Made by a program: the position numbers and the translations under genes
The notes under the pieces: model-generated
Seen by the model: the letters and a program-made list of their open reading frames with translations, nothing else
Database searches by the model: none
Told to the model about the DNA's origin: nothing
NCBI GenBank assembly: GCA_949317995.1
Contig: OX439044.1
Coordinates: 21,104,641-21,168,640 of the forward strand
Reading direction: 5' to 3'
Origin: Acholoe squamosa
Lineage: Eukaryota > Annelida > Polychaeta > Phyllodocida > Polynoidae
Length of the DNA stretch: 64,000 bases
Shown here: positions 49,304-61,375 of the stretch, piece by piece
Position numbering within the stretch: position 1 is the stretch's first letter
How the letters are laid out: the number at the start of each line of letters is the position of its first letter

Positions 49304-50080
49304 TCTGCCATTGTATAACATATGATCAATACTCTTACTTCCTAACCGTTATTGCGGAAACTGCACTTAATCTTGCTAAAACACATCACCACATAGATTC
49401 ATTCCTGATTACAGTGTCAGTCCACACTAGGGCATGAACATGACATAATCAAATAAACAGAATGAGGTAGATGACTTACATAAGCACAATGATTATAATG
49501 ATGGAATGTAGTCATATAATCTTTTCCTAGAACTTCAATGATTTGATAAGTATATAAAACGGATTTTGGAAAGAAAGACAAGGTAATGGTAATCTATATA
49601 CAATAAGGTTTGTGGTCAGAGAGTTGGGACCAGGGGGGTTCCCCTTTGTCCGTCTGGTAGCAGCATGTTACCATCATCAGGACGGTTTGTTACCAGTCTA
49701 CAGAACAGGCTTGATTAGGGAGGGGACCAGCAGGTTGCTATGGTAACCGCGTCCCTCCCTCCTAATGACCGAGACGCCGCCTGTCGGCAACAGGGGGCAG
49801 GGAGTCCTCGGGACGGCCAGAGGGTTTGTTGTCAGTAGAGGGGGTTTCCAGGGAATGTAGGTTACTGGTCACTCCAACCCTGGAGTACACCCCCCCTATT
49901 CGTACACAGACTTCAATGTAGAACTTGAATACAGTAGTATTATAGGGCTCTCCCGGCACATCGAGAGAGCTACTTGATATGCATTGCCAGACCACTGCTT
50001 ATGTTTAGGATGACAGCCGAGTATCCATGGCAACCAACTGACCCAGTCCTAACCCAGTCCTGCCTCCCTGGCTATAATAA
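49304..50080. other. Interval between the 36-bp direct repeats, with X-boxes
   Basis: Holds a perfect RFX X-box GTTGCTATGGTAAC (49734-49747), a CTCF-like TCGGCAACAGGGGGCAGGG (49784-49802) and a second X-box GTATCCATGGCAAC (50021-50034). No transposase-like frame, so there is no direct sign that the flanking repeats are element ends. Confidence 0.45.
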
Positions 50081-50116
50081 CATACGTATTATCATGCCAC
50101 AGCTGTGTTTCTATTA
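50081..50116. repeat. 36-bp direct repeat, copy 2
   Basis: Identical to 49268-49303; the flanking sequence is unrelated on both sides. Confidence 0.9.
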
Positions 50117-50716
50117 ACTTTTATCACATGGCAACATGAAGGAACCATCAGATGTAAACCTCTTTGCTGGCCCATGAAGAGGAACAACATAGCTTCAAAG
50201 AACAACACCAGACTACCTTCCCTCCTTTCTGATACTCTATATTTCTTTACTCCCACACAAGTAAGAAAGCTAATGAAGACATAAACCACTCATAAAACAA
50301 AGAGAGAAGCCATGACCGTGAGCTGCTCTGAGCACGTGGTGGTGAGTAGTTCGTGGGGGGTCCTCTACAAAACTAACCAACCAACTTCAATGTGCTCCCC
50401 AACTGCTCGGCCTTGTTTCAATCCATTTCCTCCCCACCAACCAGAGAGAGACCAACTCTGTAGTCAATTTAAAAACTGAATGATGAGCCTTAGCCCCGCC
50501 ACACTGGCTACTGCAGTTGATGAGTACCGGGGTGGGACTTCACGTGCTGGAGGAGCCATGAGAAGCCACCATTGTTCGCCTGGAGGAGCGGGAAAAGTTC
50601 AGGGGTGGGCGAGGAGTGTGGGGCGGGGAGGGGGTGAGAGAGGCACGCGACTCTTCCGAGAACAATTCTGGGGATAAATATAGCTGAAGACACCTCAGCC
50701 TCGTGGCATTGGTGCT
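50117..50716. other. Gene-free stretch with one GAGCTGCTC
   Basis: GAGCTGCTC at 50320 with GAGCACGTG 10 bp later at 50330. Nothing coding. Confidence 0.45.
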
Positions 50717-50751
50717 GTTACCATGACTACTAATATTGTTACCATGGTGAC
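50717..50751. promoter_or_regulatory. Two X-box-like sites
   Basis: GTTACCATGACTAC (50717) and GTTACCATGGTGAC (50738), 21 bp apart. The second is close to the RFX consensus and the first is degenerate. Confidence 0.45.
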
Positions 50752-53014
50752 TGATACAGGGCACAATGTGGTAGGATGATACCATGTTGTAGCTGTACCC
50801 TCCTGTTTCTTTCCCTTTGTCTTACTCCCTACGTAGTGCTACCTATGCATCTTGGCATTGCTTTCTTTTCACTTCCAAAATGTTCTTCTTCGGTTTCCCA
50901 TTTCTTTGGACAGTTTCCCTTCACCACCCCACTATCTGGACTCATCTCAAGTCACTCTGCCCTCACTTTGATTTGACATCAAGGGTATTTATCAAACACA
51001 ACACTACTCTTCACCCCACACAACAGCAGCCTTCCATCCCTCTGCAACACCTGGCACTCCTCTAGGAAGGTTACCAGGAGGTGCAGGTGTAGAGGTTGCT
51101 CGAAGTCACAAGGGTCTAATCCACCTGTGTAGGCAGAGGTTTGTTGTGTGTATACCTGCCTTCCTAGCAGGAGCAAATCGACCCATGTTGATAGCTATGG
51201 TGGTCTACTCCCCACCTCCTCGTGGAAGTTTGTTTCTACTTCTTAGACACTTTGGAGCAGTTCCTAGTGGGTTTGCCTTAATTCAAGCCAGACGCGATAA
51301 AACCCTAAAACCGCCCTGTCGGTTCAGGTCAGAGCGGCCCCAGATCTGTTCTGTACAAAGAGCAACTCACTCCCAATAAACGAGCTGCTCTCATCATCCG
51401 CCAGCACATGTATGTACATGTATAAACTGTGTTGTGTGTGAGTGGCATTGGTACCAGCAGCAGCAACAGGCCACAGTGAGCAGCTCGGAGTGAGCAACTC
51501 AATGTGCACTCACAACCACCACATCTCCTCTATATTTAGTATTGCTTTGTAGCCATTGGTAATTCGAGCCAATTCTGACCACGATAATGTCTCCTTGCTC
51601 TTACTACCTACCCACTCACCACCCTACCAAACCCTCCTACTCGTCCTGCTATCCTAGAAACAGTGCTACCCTCTGTAAGTTGACCTGCATTATACCCTGC
51701 AGGAGGAAAGCCACTGGAGGAAAGTTGATCGGCTGCTTTTTGCCAGGCAGCAGTGCAGAAAGCAGGCTACAAAGGGGCCGGCGCCCGCAACTGCCTGGAA
51801 ATGTAGAGGAACGCATGCCTTTGTCTCATTTCTGGGGATGCTGGAGTTTCCAGGAATTCTTGGATGGTATAACAAAGTATAGCTTTTCAAAGGAATCTTG
51901 GTCAGAAAAGGTTCTAAGCAGTGGAAACAATTCCCGCGAAACAAACTTGTTACATGACCATTCCCATATTGTTTGAAAGGGAACAAAACACGGATTTTAG
52001 TTTCTTCTGCATACTTTAATTTTCCAGTTCATCATGTTCTTCTTTTTTCTCATTAAAATGTTATCTCCTTCCGTTGTCCTAACGGAAAAAACCTTTTTAT
52101 TGGTTCTAATATACTGGATTTGTGACTAGATTAGCAATATTGGTGAGCATACCTAGAAATGGGATTCCTAGAAATGGGTCAGACAGAATACTCCCAATTG
52201 CAGAAAGTTAGGAAACAGACACCCACAGGCTTTGTAGTGGCATGCAACAATGTGGCCGTGTTGTGACTACAGACGGGCCTGTCAGGCCTGCAAAACAGCT
52301 CCCATTTCATGGCATTTCCAGGAGGTTCCAGGCATCTGTCTCCCAACCTCTGCAGAAAGGCTGACAGCAGTCCTTTCCAAAACAACTCTACTTCACCACT
52401 TTTACTTAACTTTGTCCTGGAATATCCTGGACTGTAAGCACTACCTGCTACTGATAAGGGGTGCATTTGATAACCTAGACTTCCACAGGAAATGGGGGCT
52501 ACTTGGTGGAAGAAAAAAACATTCTCAGCAGCACAGAAGTCTCTTTTTTTCCAGACGTGAAGTCATCCAGGTACAAGTGGTTGTAATATAAACTGGGCGC
52601 CCAGGGAGGCATACACATACAAGAACGCTCTATGACAACACAGGACTGCATTGTTTTTACAGTAGTATGCAGTAGAGACAGGGTGAAACAGCAATTCCTC
52701 TTTTTATTAACCCAAGTGCTGAGCAGTCAGCATATTAACTGTGGAATCCTCGGTACTTAAGCTCCCATCTCTCATATTGCCAGCGACATTATTTCAACTC
52801 AAACCATCAAGAGCTATTATAACTCCCCAATGTAACCCAACCACAAGTAAATACCGCAATGCGGAGTTACATTCCCAGAAGGTGCAGTACTCAGTCCATA
52901 TAATCAGCCACGTGGATTCTATACTGCCAGTTACTGTCCATCTTTGGTCTACCATGTCTGGTTTTCTTTTTCTACTAGGACATCGCCCTCTATATCTCTC
53001 ATCTACTTGTATAT

Positions 53015-53017
<3 letters not shown>
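50752..53017. other. Gene-free stretch
   Basis: GAGCTGCTC at 51382 and GAGCAGCTC at 51478, each with a nearby GAGCAACTC (51360 and 51492). Frames of about 95-130 codons on both strands at 51587-52591 show no domain. Confidence 0.45.

Positions 53018-53091
<74 letters not shown>
53018..53091. repeat. (CT)n microsatellite
   Basis: About 37 uninterrupted CT units. It explains the Ser/Leu and Arg/Glu repeats in reading frames that cross it. Confidence 0.99.
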
Positions 53092-53093
<2 letters not shown>

Positions 53094-55325
53094 TCCCCTT
53101 TCTTTCGGCGGAGGCATAAAGTTCAGACAGGGTTGTTATATCACTCTGCCGGCTGGCCAACAAATAGTGCTTCCACGAGTTAGGCTCAATCAAGAGTAGG
53201 CTGGTACATCTGGTTTATTATTCATGGTTGTTGAAGTGTCCCTTGCTTTGGGCTCCTTGCACAGCCCTGTTTGGTACCCCACCCCCTCCTCTCCAACACC
53301 TTTCTGCCCCCCCATCCCGGGGGATATAAATCGTAGGCCTCCCGCAACGCGCATGTGCACGTGCTCCATGCCCTGCCCCGAAATGCCGAGAAATGATATG
53401 TCTGCCGCCACGGCCATGAATCACGTGGTCAGCCCCACGTGACCGCCTCAGGGTGTTCATTTCAACCTGTGGCTGACACCTTTAACCCCACTCCCCCCTA
53501 ACCTCCCCTTTCCCCATATACCCCCCCCCATTTCCCCCAAATAATAACCCCATACTGCACTGACGCTTTGCCACTGTTGAAATACGATCATCAGGATATT
53601 TTAACCCACTGTGCCTGTATATGTATTCCATTTTTAACTCGCTATCATTACTTTTTTCCGATCCCTGTCTCCTTTCCCTGTAATAATCTTACAGCATATT
53701 CCTCCATACACAGATAAGTGAAGCCAGGTGGGAAATAGGCTAGACAAATCAAATTCAATTCCCAAATGCCATGTACAATATCTCTTGTAGAATGTTAGGG
53801 GAAATGAAAAGTTAAGAGGTAATTACAAATAGATGCCTTAAACAAGGAACTCAGATTGCATTGACTCACATCTGGCACTGTTTTGTTGACGCACGGGTAA
53901 TGTTTTTATTCCTCTTTTTCGCTATTTCACCAGAATATATTCTAATTGAATTACCGTGTATACAATTTTGGACACCAGTGGCTAGATATCATTAGTACAT
54001 CAGTCTCTTCTGCAGACCCCCATTAACTGACTGACCCTCCCACGGAGAAAGGGGAGTCAGTCCCAGGGGCAGGTGCCCCCAGACGTGTACCCTTGGGCCA
54101 AATTTTATCACCACATGAAACAAGTACTTATCATAAAACCTCCGCTGCGTATACATACGCGTTCCCAATGTCATGCCCAGATGCAATTCCCATCACTAGA
54201 TATATCCGAACAGATGTATAAAAGAAAGAAGGAAAGGGAGCAAAGAACAAATAGTTTTACAGAGATAAAGGAATCATATTAATAAATGAGGGCGAAGAAG
54301 AAAAATAGTATGAGAAATCCAGCAAAAAAAAACACACACAAAAAAAACAGCAGATCCATGCCATTTCTGCAGAAAGGCTTCTGCACCAAGATGTCCACGA
54401 ACATCACTGACATTAAATGAATTCAAAGTGAAAGTACAAATATTTTCTTCTTACTAAAGGGTCTCTAAACGCCAAAAACTGGCGACTTCTAAAGAGCAGA
54501 TGGGTATGGACGCTGCCCCTGCACATCCTCTAGCATTTTATGATGGCGTGATGGCGGCTTGTTATTCTTTCTACCTGGGCTCCTCCTGGGTCGTGTGCAA
54601 TAGTTCAAAGAGAGCAGAGATAGGTGGTGGACGGTAGGGGTTCATCAGCGGGAGGAGAGTGGGTAAATAGTAGCCATGTGGCACTATACACTCATGTATA
54701 CTGCAGCACACAGGCCTTATTATGCCAGAACAACACTTTCCTCACCCACCCATCCACCATTCCTCAGACCCATCCAAAACACCCACCTAGCACCTAGCCA
54801 CCTCTCAATGTCCACTTGTGAAACAACTGACGTTTCATCCTCACCTTAAGCTTTATCTTTCTCTCCTTTACCATGTCACAATTCTTCTTTATAATATTTT
54901 TATCATTAGTACGATTTTCTTTACTGCCATGGGCTTCTTCCCAGCACTGACACTGTTGGTTGTCTGCCTAAAGAGAAGGGCTCCGTACCAGGGCCCACCA
55001 ATCTCCGATACTCCCTGCTGGTGTAAGATAATAAGGGTGAAGTTTGAACAACTCTAGAATCATGAAACGACCTGGACAAAATAAGTTTACATCTACCAGT
55101 GACGCCTCAGTGTCTGGGCTAACCTGCCTGAAGAGATAATGATATCAATCTTGCTAAACATCTATAAATCAGTTGCCACAAAGCCCTTTTGTCGGTATGA
55201 CTATCGTCGTTTCTAATACAAGGAGGCGTAAATTTGAGGAATTTAGGATCTTTTTTAAGGAAATGTTCACAGCGTAGCTGTGATGAATTATTTCCTCATG
55301 GTTACGGAATGTAGTTACCATAGAA
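53092..55325. other. Gene-free stretch
   Basis: C-rich at 53270-53320 and 53480-53540, AT-rich after that, with A-runs near 54325-54348. YY1-like GATGGCGGC near 54550. Nothing coding. Confidence 0.5.
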
Positions 55326-55729
55326 CAAGCATATGATTCAACTTGAAAGCATATTGGGAGTGCTCAGTCGTGACCAGGCAGTAGACACGGCCTCCACACA
55401 CCTGAGACATACTACAAGTATATAATTCAACTTGATAGCATATTGGGAGTGCTCAGCTGTGACCAGGCAGTAGACACGGCCTCCACACACCTGAGACATA
55501 CTACAAGTATATAATTCAACTTGATAGTATGTTGGGAGTGCTCAGCTGTGACCAGGCAGTAGACACGGCCTCCACACACCTGAGACATACTACAAGTATA
55601 TAATTCAACTTGATAGCATATTGGGAGTGCTCAGCCATGACCAGGCAGTAGACACGGCCTCCACACACCTGAGACACAGATTCATACATAGTAGTACGTC
55701 TCAGGTCACGGCTGAGCACTCCCAATATG
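55326..55729. repeat. 89-bp tandem array with terminal inverted copy
   Basis: TTGGGAGTGCTCAG starts at 55354, 55443, 55532 and 55621, an exact 89-bp period over four copies. At 55698-55729 the complement of the unit reappears with about 30 bp missing, joined at an ACC shared by both edges of the deletion. CCTGAGAC and GTCTCAGG flank the turn, so the end can fold back. Confidence 0.93.
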
Positions 55730-55843
55730 AGTGGAGGCAGTGAGGTCACTGAGTACGATCTGGACAAAATTCTAGCGCAGACTGTTAGATGTGAATGAAT
55801 TATTTTCAAAGGAAAATAATTCAATAATATAATATAATAATAA

Positions 55844-55848
<5 letters not shown>

Positions 55849-55892
<44 letters not shown>
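55849..55892. repeat. (AT)n microsatellite
   Basis: About 22 AT units just downstream of the 89-bp array, preceded by imperfect AATAT/AATA repeats. Confidence 0.99.
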
Positions 55893-55894
<2 letters not shown>

Positions 55895-56004
55895 TAGTTT
55901 ATCATTAAACATTATGCACAACACCGATTTCATTGTGGAATTATCAAAGAATGTAATGCAGCATGATACTCCTGGCACTATAGCAATGTGGTGTAGACCA
56001 CTAG

Positions 56005-56093
56005 GAGCAGCTCATGAGCAGTTCGGAAGATGGGTGAGCAGTAGTGAGCAGTTCCCGTTGTTGGGGACCACCAGTTCCTGGCACGAGCCGCTC
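56005..56093. promoter_or_regulatory. Phased GAGC motif cluster
   Basis: GAGCAGCTC (56005), GAGCAGTTC (56016), GAGCAGTAG (56036), GAGCAGTTC (56046) and GAGCCGCTC (56085). The first four are spaced 11, 20 and 10 bp, close to whole helical turns. Confidence 0.5.
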
Positions 56094-56140
56094 CCCTCCT
56101 GCCTGACACTGCAAAACGCCATCTGCTCACACCCATCCCA

Positions 56141-56178
56141 TGGCGCCCCCTGGTGCCAGCACGCCCCCTAGTGCTGCA
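56141..56178 (-). promoter_or_regulatory. Tandem pair of strong CTCF-like sites
   Basis: On the complement, TGGCACCAGGGGGCGCCA and GCAGCACTAGGGGGCGTG lie head to tail 20 bp apart in the same orientation, both near-consensus. This is the best CTCF match in the window. Confidence 0.65.
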
Positions 56179-56484
56179 TCAAGACACCAAGACAGCAGCT
56201 TCGAACCTGTTGACCCCTACTCCCCGCCCCTCCAGCCTATTATCAGTGGACATACCTCCCACTACTACCCATGGGTGGCTTTAGTCAGTTGATGGCTTGG
56301 AGGAACTGTTTGTGAGAAAAGAAGGGGTTTACTTTCACCCACCCCTGGACATATGACCCCCACCTCCCACCCACCCACCACGCCATGCGCGTGCCACCAC
56401 ATTCTTCCATGGCTCATCCTTGCATCCCCACTTCCGCTATATCCCCCTCGAACCGCTAGGTGTTAATTGGAAAGTTGAGAGACG
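56179..56484. other. Gene-free stretch
   Basis: C-rich; nothing coding. Confidence 0.5.
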
Positions 56485-56513
56485 GTGACCATGGCAACCG
56501 TTGCCATGGGCCT
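56485..56513. promoter_or_regulatory. Double RFX X-box
   Basis: GTGACCATGGCAAC (56485-56498) is followed one base later by GTTGCCATGGG (56500-56510), a near-complete second site. Confidence 0.55.
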
Positions 56514-57559
56514 GGTACAGTGGGAGGGGGTACCGAGAAGGGGATTTCTAGGAAACCCAAGACGCGTGCCCCACACTGGGCGAGGCTAGGCCTGCTGGTC
56601 ACCGAGAAGAAATGCAAGACAATAAAGTGCAGGGGTTGGGGTCGGGGTAAATCTATCACTATGTTTTTGGGTGGTACCAACACCGGACGTCAACACCCTA
56701 CCAAGAAGAGATGCCCCACCCACGGTGCAAGCAGAAGGGAAGATTGTATTTACAAAAGTTCAAATAGGGACAGTGGCGCGCGTGTAGTTAAAAAAAAAGA
56801 AGGAGTTCTTCTTGTTAGATTACTTTTCAGACCATAGTAAAACTTTTTGTAATACTTTCTATTTAGGAAGGTAAAGGAAAGGCGTTACTGTTACAGTTTG
56901 GCTTAACAGATTTCTGGGAAGTTTGTTAAACATTGTACCAGTGTCCTAGCTCCAGTTGGGTTGAGTAATGAGGTGGGCAGGGGGTACAGGAGCTGAAGAG
57001 AGTCGTTTGGAGGATGTGCTTAACAGAGACTAATGTTCTGGGAAGAGGCTGGTCTTTGTTAACCTGCAGACAGGCACAATGCTATCTCTCCCCAGCCGGC
57101 TTCAGTCCCATCTCCCAACCCCATACACCCTTTGGGCAAACAGAACCAGCCCTGCCCTCCACAGGCCAAGACTCGACGTGTATCAATCCTTCAGTGAAAC
57201 AGTTACAACGGCATTTAGCCACCCTTTCCTCCCCCACCGCCGTCACTTCCGGCGGATCTCCACTTGACATGCATTCCTCTATTCTAAACACTCGCTGGCC
57301 TATTGTTGAGGCGCAGTGCTGCCGACTAGCGGTCATCTGGGCAGCCTCAGTGTCACGCCAGGAACAACTCCTGGAAATTCTAGGCACTTCTCGCCACTGA
57401 CTGCCCCCTTCAGAGCAACCCGCTGACAACTTGCACGGGTAACGTCCACTCGCCCCACTTCCGTTGTGTACTTTCGTTGTGTACTTTAGAGTGGTCTGCT
57501 GTTCTTCTCTCCGGGGCTCATATTTCTTACTCCTTAGACTTTTTTTCAATGAAAAAAAT

Positions 57560-57561
<2 letters not shown>
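56514..57561. other. Gene-free stretch
   Basis: A 128-codon frame from 57014 and a 202-codon frame on the complement (57082-57690) overlap. The latter is lengthened by the (GA)n tract, and neither has a domain. ETS ACTTCCGG at 57245-57252. Confidence 0.45.

Positions 57562-57604
<43 letters not shown>
57562..57604. repeat. (GA)n microsatellite
   Basis: About 21 GA units, with a short further GA run near 57611. Confidence 0.99.
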
Positions 57605-57607
<3 letters not shown>

Positions 57608-57922
57608 AAAGAGAGAGAACCCTTTCTTTCCATAGGATTATAGACAAAAAAAAAAGAGAAAAGAAAAAAGTTTCTGGAGCTCAGCCTCAAAACGGATTGT
57701 GAAGTTGATGGACGATATAAACATGAAGAAATGGTTCCAAGGTATCATAGGCCTATCAAAACAAGTTCCATGGCAAAGACTAAGATCAAACTGAGATAGA
57801 AAACCAAGTTGAAAAGGGTTTCCTATTACGCATTTAGATATACAATCATGCTTACATTTCCCCTCGTACAAACTTAAAATGTCTCGCATTGCAGCAGATT
57901 ATGCCGTTTCTTTTTTATAATA

Positions 57923-58574
<652 letters not shown>

Positions 58575-58715
58575 AATTTTAATTGGGTGGCCTTACTGCA
58601 TTGAAGGCGGTCCGTTGGTAAGTGTATGAGCATGTAAATGCTACTATTGTTGATATCTTCAGCTGGGTGTCGCGGGATGTTTTCCAGGATAATGCCCTCT
58701 GTGTAGACCACAGAA

Positions 58716-58756
58716 GAACTGCTCTTGGAGCTACTCCAGCCTTGACTGAGCAACTC
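58716..58756. promoter_or_regulatory. Phased degenerate GAGC motifs
   Basis: GAACTGCTC (58716), GAGCTACTC (58728) and GAGCAACTC (58748); spacings 12 and 20. All are one mismatch from the core 9-mer. Confidence 0.4.
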
Positions 58757-59269
58757 ACTGTCTGACTTGTAGACTCCCAGTCCTCCTGGAGCTCTGGTGC
58801 CGTCTGCACCTTTGATGTCCGCCCACTTTATCAGACACGCCCATGTTTCGGTGGCAATCATAAGAGACCAACCTCAAGGAGCTACAGGCTTAATGGTGAC
58901 TGTATATGTTGGTGGGATGGGACCACAAGTATTTGAGTTTGAAAATAAACTCGACTTTTTATATTAAGTCATGCTATAAATGACAGCAGTGGCTCCCTAT
59001 GTCTGTGCAGCTTGAAGTTCTTCAGACAACATCCGGTTAGTCCTAAAGTGCCGGAAGTGCTATCATTTGTACTTGCAGGGGCTCCTCAGTGTTGCACCTA
59101 AAATGATATCTTTTACCCTTTTCTATACATTTCACGAGCATGTAATCTAAATAGTGTTACCTAGTTTTATGTTAACTCTTGTAGGGAAGACTATTGTGGT
59201 GGAATCTGACATTTTAGTAAATAGTGTCTGCTTGTAAACACGGCTGTTGATAGCTAACAATCAAACTAG
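58757..59269. other. Gene-free stretch
   Basis: ETS CCGGAAGT at 59051-59058. Nothing coding. Confidence 0.5.
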
Positions 59270-59660
59270 TGACAATAAATCAAAGATGGCTCCTAAGGCA
59301 GGACAAATGTCACTGGTGGCCGGCGAGTGCCATAGTTTGTGGCCTGCACTGACAGGTCTCAGCGACGGGACCAGTGACGCCTGTCAGGGACCGGAAGATG
59401 AACGGCCGCCATTGTCGGCTATCGACGATCCATCAACAAAAGAGGGGGGTGGGGAGGAGCGCACCACCGCTGCCAAGAGATGGCGCTACTAGCGTGACGT
59501 GGCCGTGACGTCACAATGGAAGGCGCGATAACCCGACACGACGCCGACAATTCCATCACTGTCACGTGCTGCGCGGCCAATAGGCCACGTCACTGATTGC
59601 CGCCGACAGGGCGAGGCGCGGCCCGCGACAGATAAATGGTGGGCCAACATTGTCATTCAA
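59270..59660. promoter_or_regulatory. CpG-rich candidate promoter
   Basis: YY1-like AAGATGGCTCC (59283) and GGCCGCCATTGTCGG (about 59404). A CTCF-like GCCAAGAGATGGCGCTA (about 59472). TGACGTGG then full CRE TGACGTCA (59506-59513), CACGTG near 59565 and GGCCAATAGG (CCAAT box) near 59576. An 81-codon frame (59247-59492) includes an ATG inside the first YY1 site, a common arrangement at animal start codons, but its product has no known domain. This is the most promoter-like block in the window. Confidence 0.4.
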
Positions 59661-60185
59661 ATAGAAGAAACAAAACGGAGTGGGCAGGCGACGGGCGAAG
59701 TAATTGTTCTGTTTCAATTGCTTTTCTTACGCGTCAAGCGCGGCGGGAATGAGCTATCAGAGGCGGAGGAGGGAAAGACGAGTTAGGGGCTGGGCAGGTT
59801 TTATTCTTTGGGGATGTTGGACTAAGCAATGGGATTGAATGAATAACGTTGAATACCATTCAATAGGATTTGTTTTCTATTCCCATCAGAATTGTGGCCG
59901 TTTCCATTATAGCCATACCCCTATGATCTGCCTCTGACAGGGCATTGGCAGAGATGCTACCTACTTGATGCATTAGAATAGGGGACGATACAGGAGGATT
60001 CCAGGACTCGGGGAGGAGAGTGAATGAATGCAGGGGGTTAATGGGCGACGCCCCTTGTTCCGACATCCTAAACAACCCCATTGTTGGTTAATTACGTCGT
60101 CACTAGGCCAGCCCCCCGCCCTCATTGTTTTGTAGTGTAACTAATGATACATTTACATAATGTCAAAATGCAAAGCCCGCTTTGA
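59661..60185. other. Gene-free stretch
   Basis: Nothing supported. Confidence 0.5.
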
Positions 60186-60470
60186 TTTGATGTCAGGGGT
60201 CGTAGATGGGGGAATGGAAGGGATGGATAAAGTAGAATTGATGGAGGGGGTGTAGATGGGTGGGAGGAAGAGGATAGGGTGTGGTGATTGGGAGATGGGT
60301 GGGAGAAGAGATCAAGCCACACTACCCCCTATTCACTACCCCCTACCCCACCATTTCACCCCAATATCCCCACACCACATGGCTATCAGCCCACTCAATT
60401 CCCTCTGACATCACCCCCTCCCCTCCCCACCCGAATATCTACCCCACCATCATCCCCTACCCTAAACAAT
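60186..60470. other. Purine-to-pyrimidine strand switch, imperfect inverted repeat
   Basis: 60206-60310 is G/A-rich and 60320-60470 is C/T-rich. Segments such as GTAGATGGGTGGGAGG (about 60253) have imperfect complements in the second half (about 60427-60441). It could form a long imperfect hairpin or triplex. Frames here are composition artefacts. Confidence 0.6.
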
Positions 60471-61084
60471 GGTGATCAACCAATACATTAGCATTTCTGA
60501 ATAGATAGGGAATAATTGAAGTTATCGGCTGCTGTCGGCCTTCCCTGTGACAGGTCCTTGTTTGGTGCTCATTCCTAAACATGGATGGGCTCCCCGCTGC
60601 GACAATCTCATGATTATCATCAGTTACACTAACATTGTTCCCCTGCCCATGCCCCCAATACAACCGCCCGACCGCGCCGATAATAAGGGCATCAATGTTC
60701 CCAGTAACATGATAAATTGCTGCTGGTGCTGTCTGGGAGAGCACAGCATGCCAATACTGTTAGGACAATTCTGATGTCTTAATATCATTCTTATTTATCG
60801 TCCATTTCAACAATGCCATTGCATTTATATCTTGATGCTAATCGAATTCCTCATTGTTTGTTACCCTCCTAAATGGTCTCTTGCCAAATTGCGTATTGTG
60901 ATTTCAGTACTCACTAAAATGAATTGGATGTCCCCGAGAAGTAGTCTATTATATATTTTTTATATGGGAAATTTGCTATCACCAATAGAAATGTATAATA
61001 TCAAGGGTCGTGTAATTCTCAGCTGTGGCAATACAAGTAGGCTTGTAGTGCATGTGTCATCTTCTTATCTATAAGAAATAACAT
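60471..61084. other. Gene-free stretch
   Basis: AT-rich after 60780; an 80-codon frame at 60832-61074 shows no domain. Confidence 0.45.
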
Positions 61085-61121
61085 TGACGTGACGCATTGA
61101 TGACGTGACACATGACGTGAC
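61085..61121 (+). promoter_or_regulatory. Three TGACGTGAC repeats (CRE-like)
   Basis: TGACGTGAC starts at 61085, 61101 and 61113. TGACGTGA is a CREB/ATF-type site. Confidence 0.5.
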
Positions 61122-61264
61122 CACAGACTCTGGTGGAGGTTAGGGAGAGACGGGAGATGATGGGCTGATAGAAAGCTGGGGTTAAAGGTTATGTGGGGGT
61201 CATTCTCCTATGTGCGATGTTATTGTAAAATTATGAAATATCCACTGTTTTATAGCGATATAAG

Positions 61265-61375
61265 GTAAGCGAGGGAGTGAGCTGATGAGTGAATGAGCTA
61301 GCGAGTGAATGAGTGAGTCAGGGCTAAATGGCCCATTGACGACTGAACGAGATTGACTCAGACAGTGAGTGAATT
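61265..61375. repeat. Degenerate GAGT/GAAT repeat
   Basis: Imperfect GAGTGAGT/GAGTGAAT units with GGGCTAAATGGCCC between them; similar in style to the GAGT leader at 10913 and possibly a decayed copy of that element. Confidence 0.5.

Noticed and set aside
49036..49437. Possible exon after a pyrimidine tract and CAG near 49078
   Set aside because: All three forward phases are open, there is no matching donor or neighbouring exon, and the downstream part is a 27-bp tandem repeat.
57082..57690. 202-codon frame on the complement, the longest in the window
   Set aside because: Lengthened by the (GA)n tract (Leu-Ser repeat); the rest has no domain and overlaps an open frame on the other strand.
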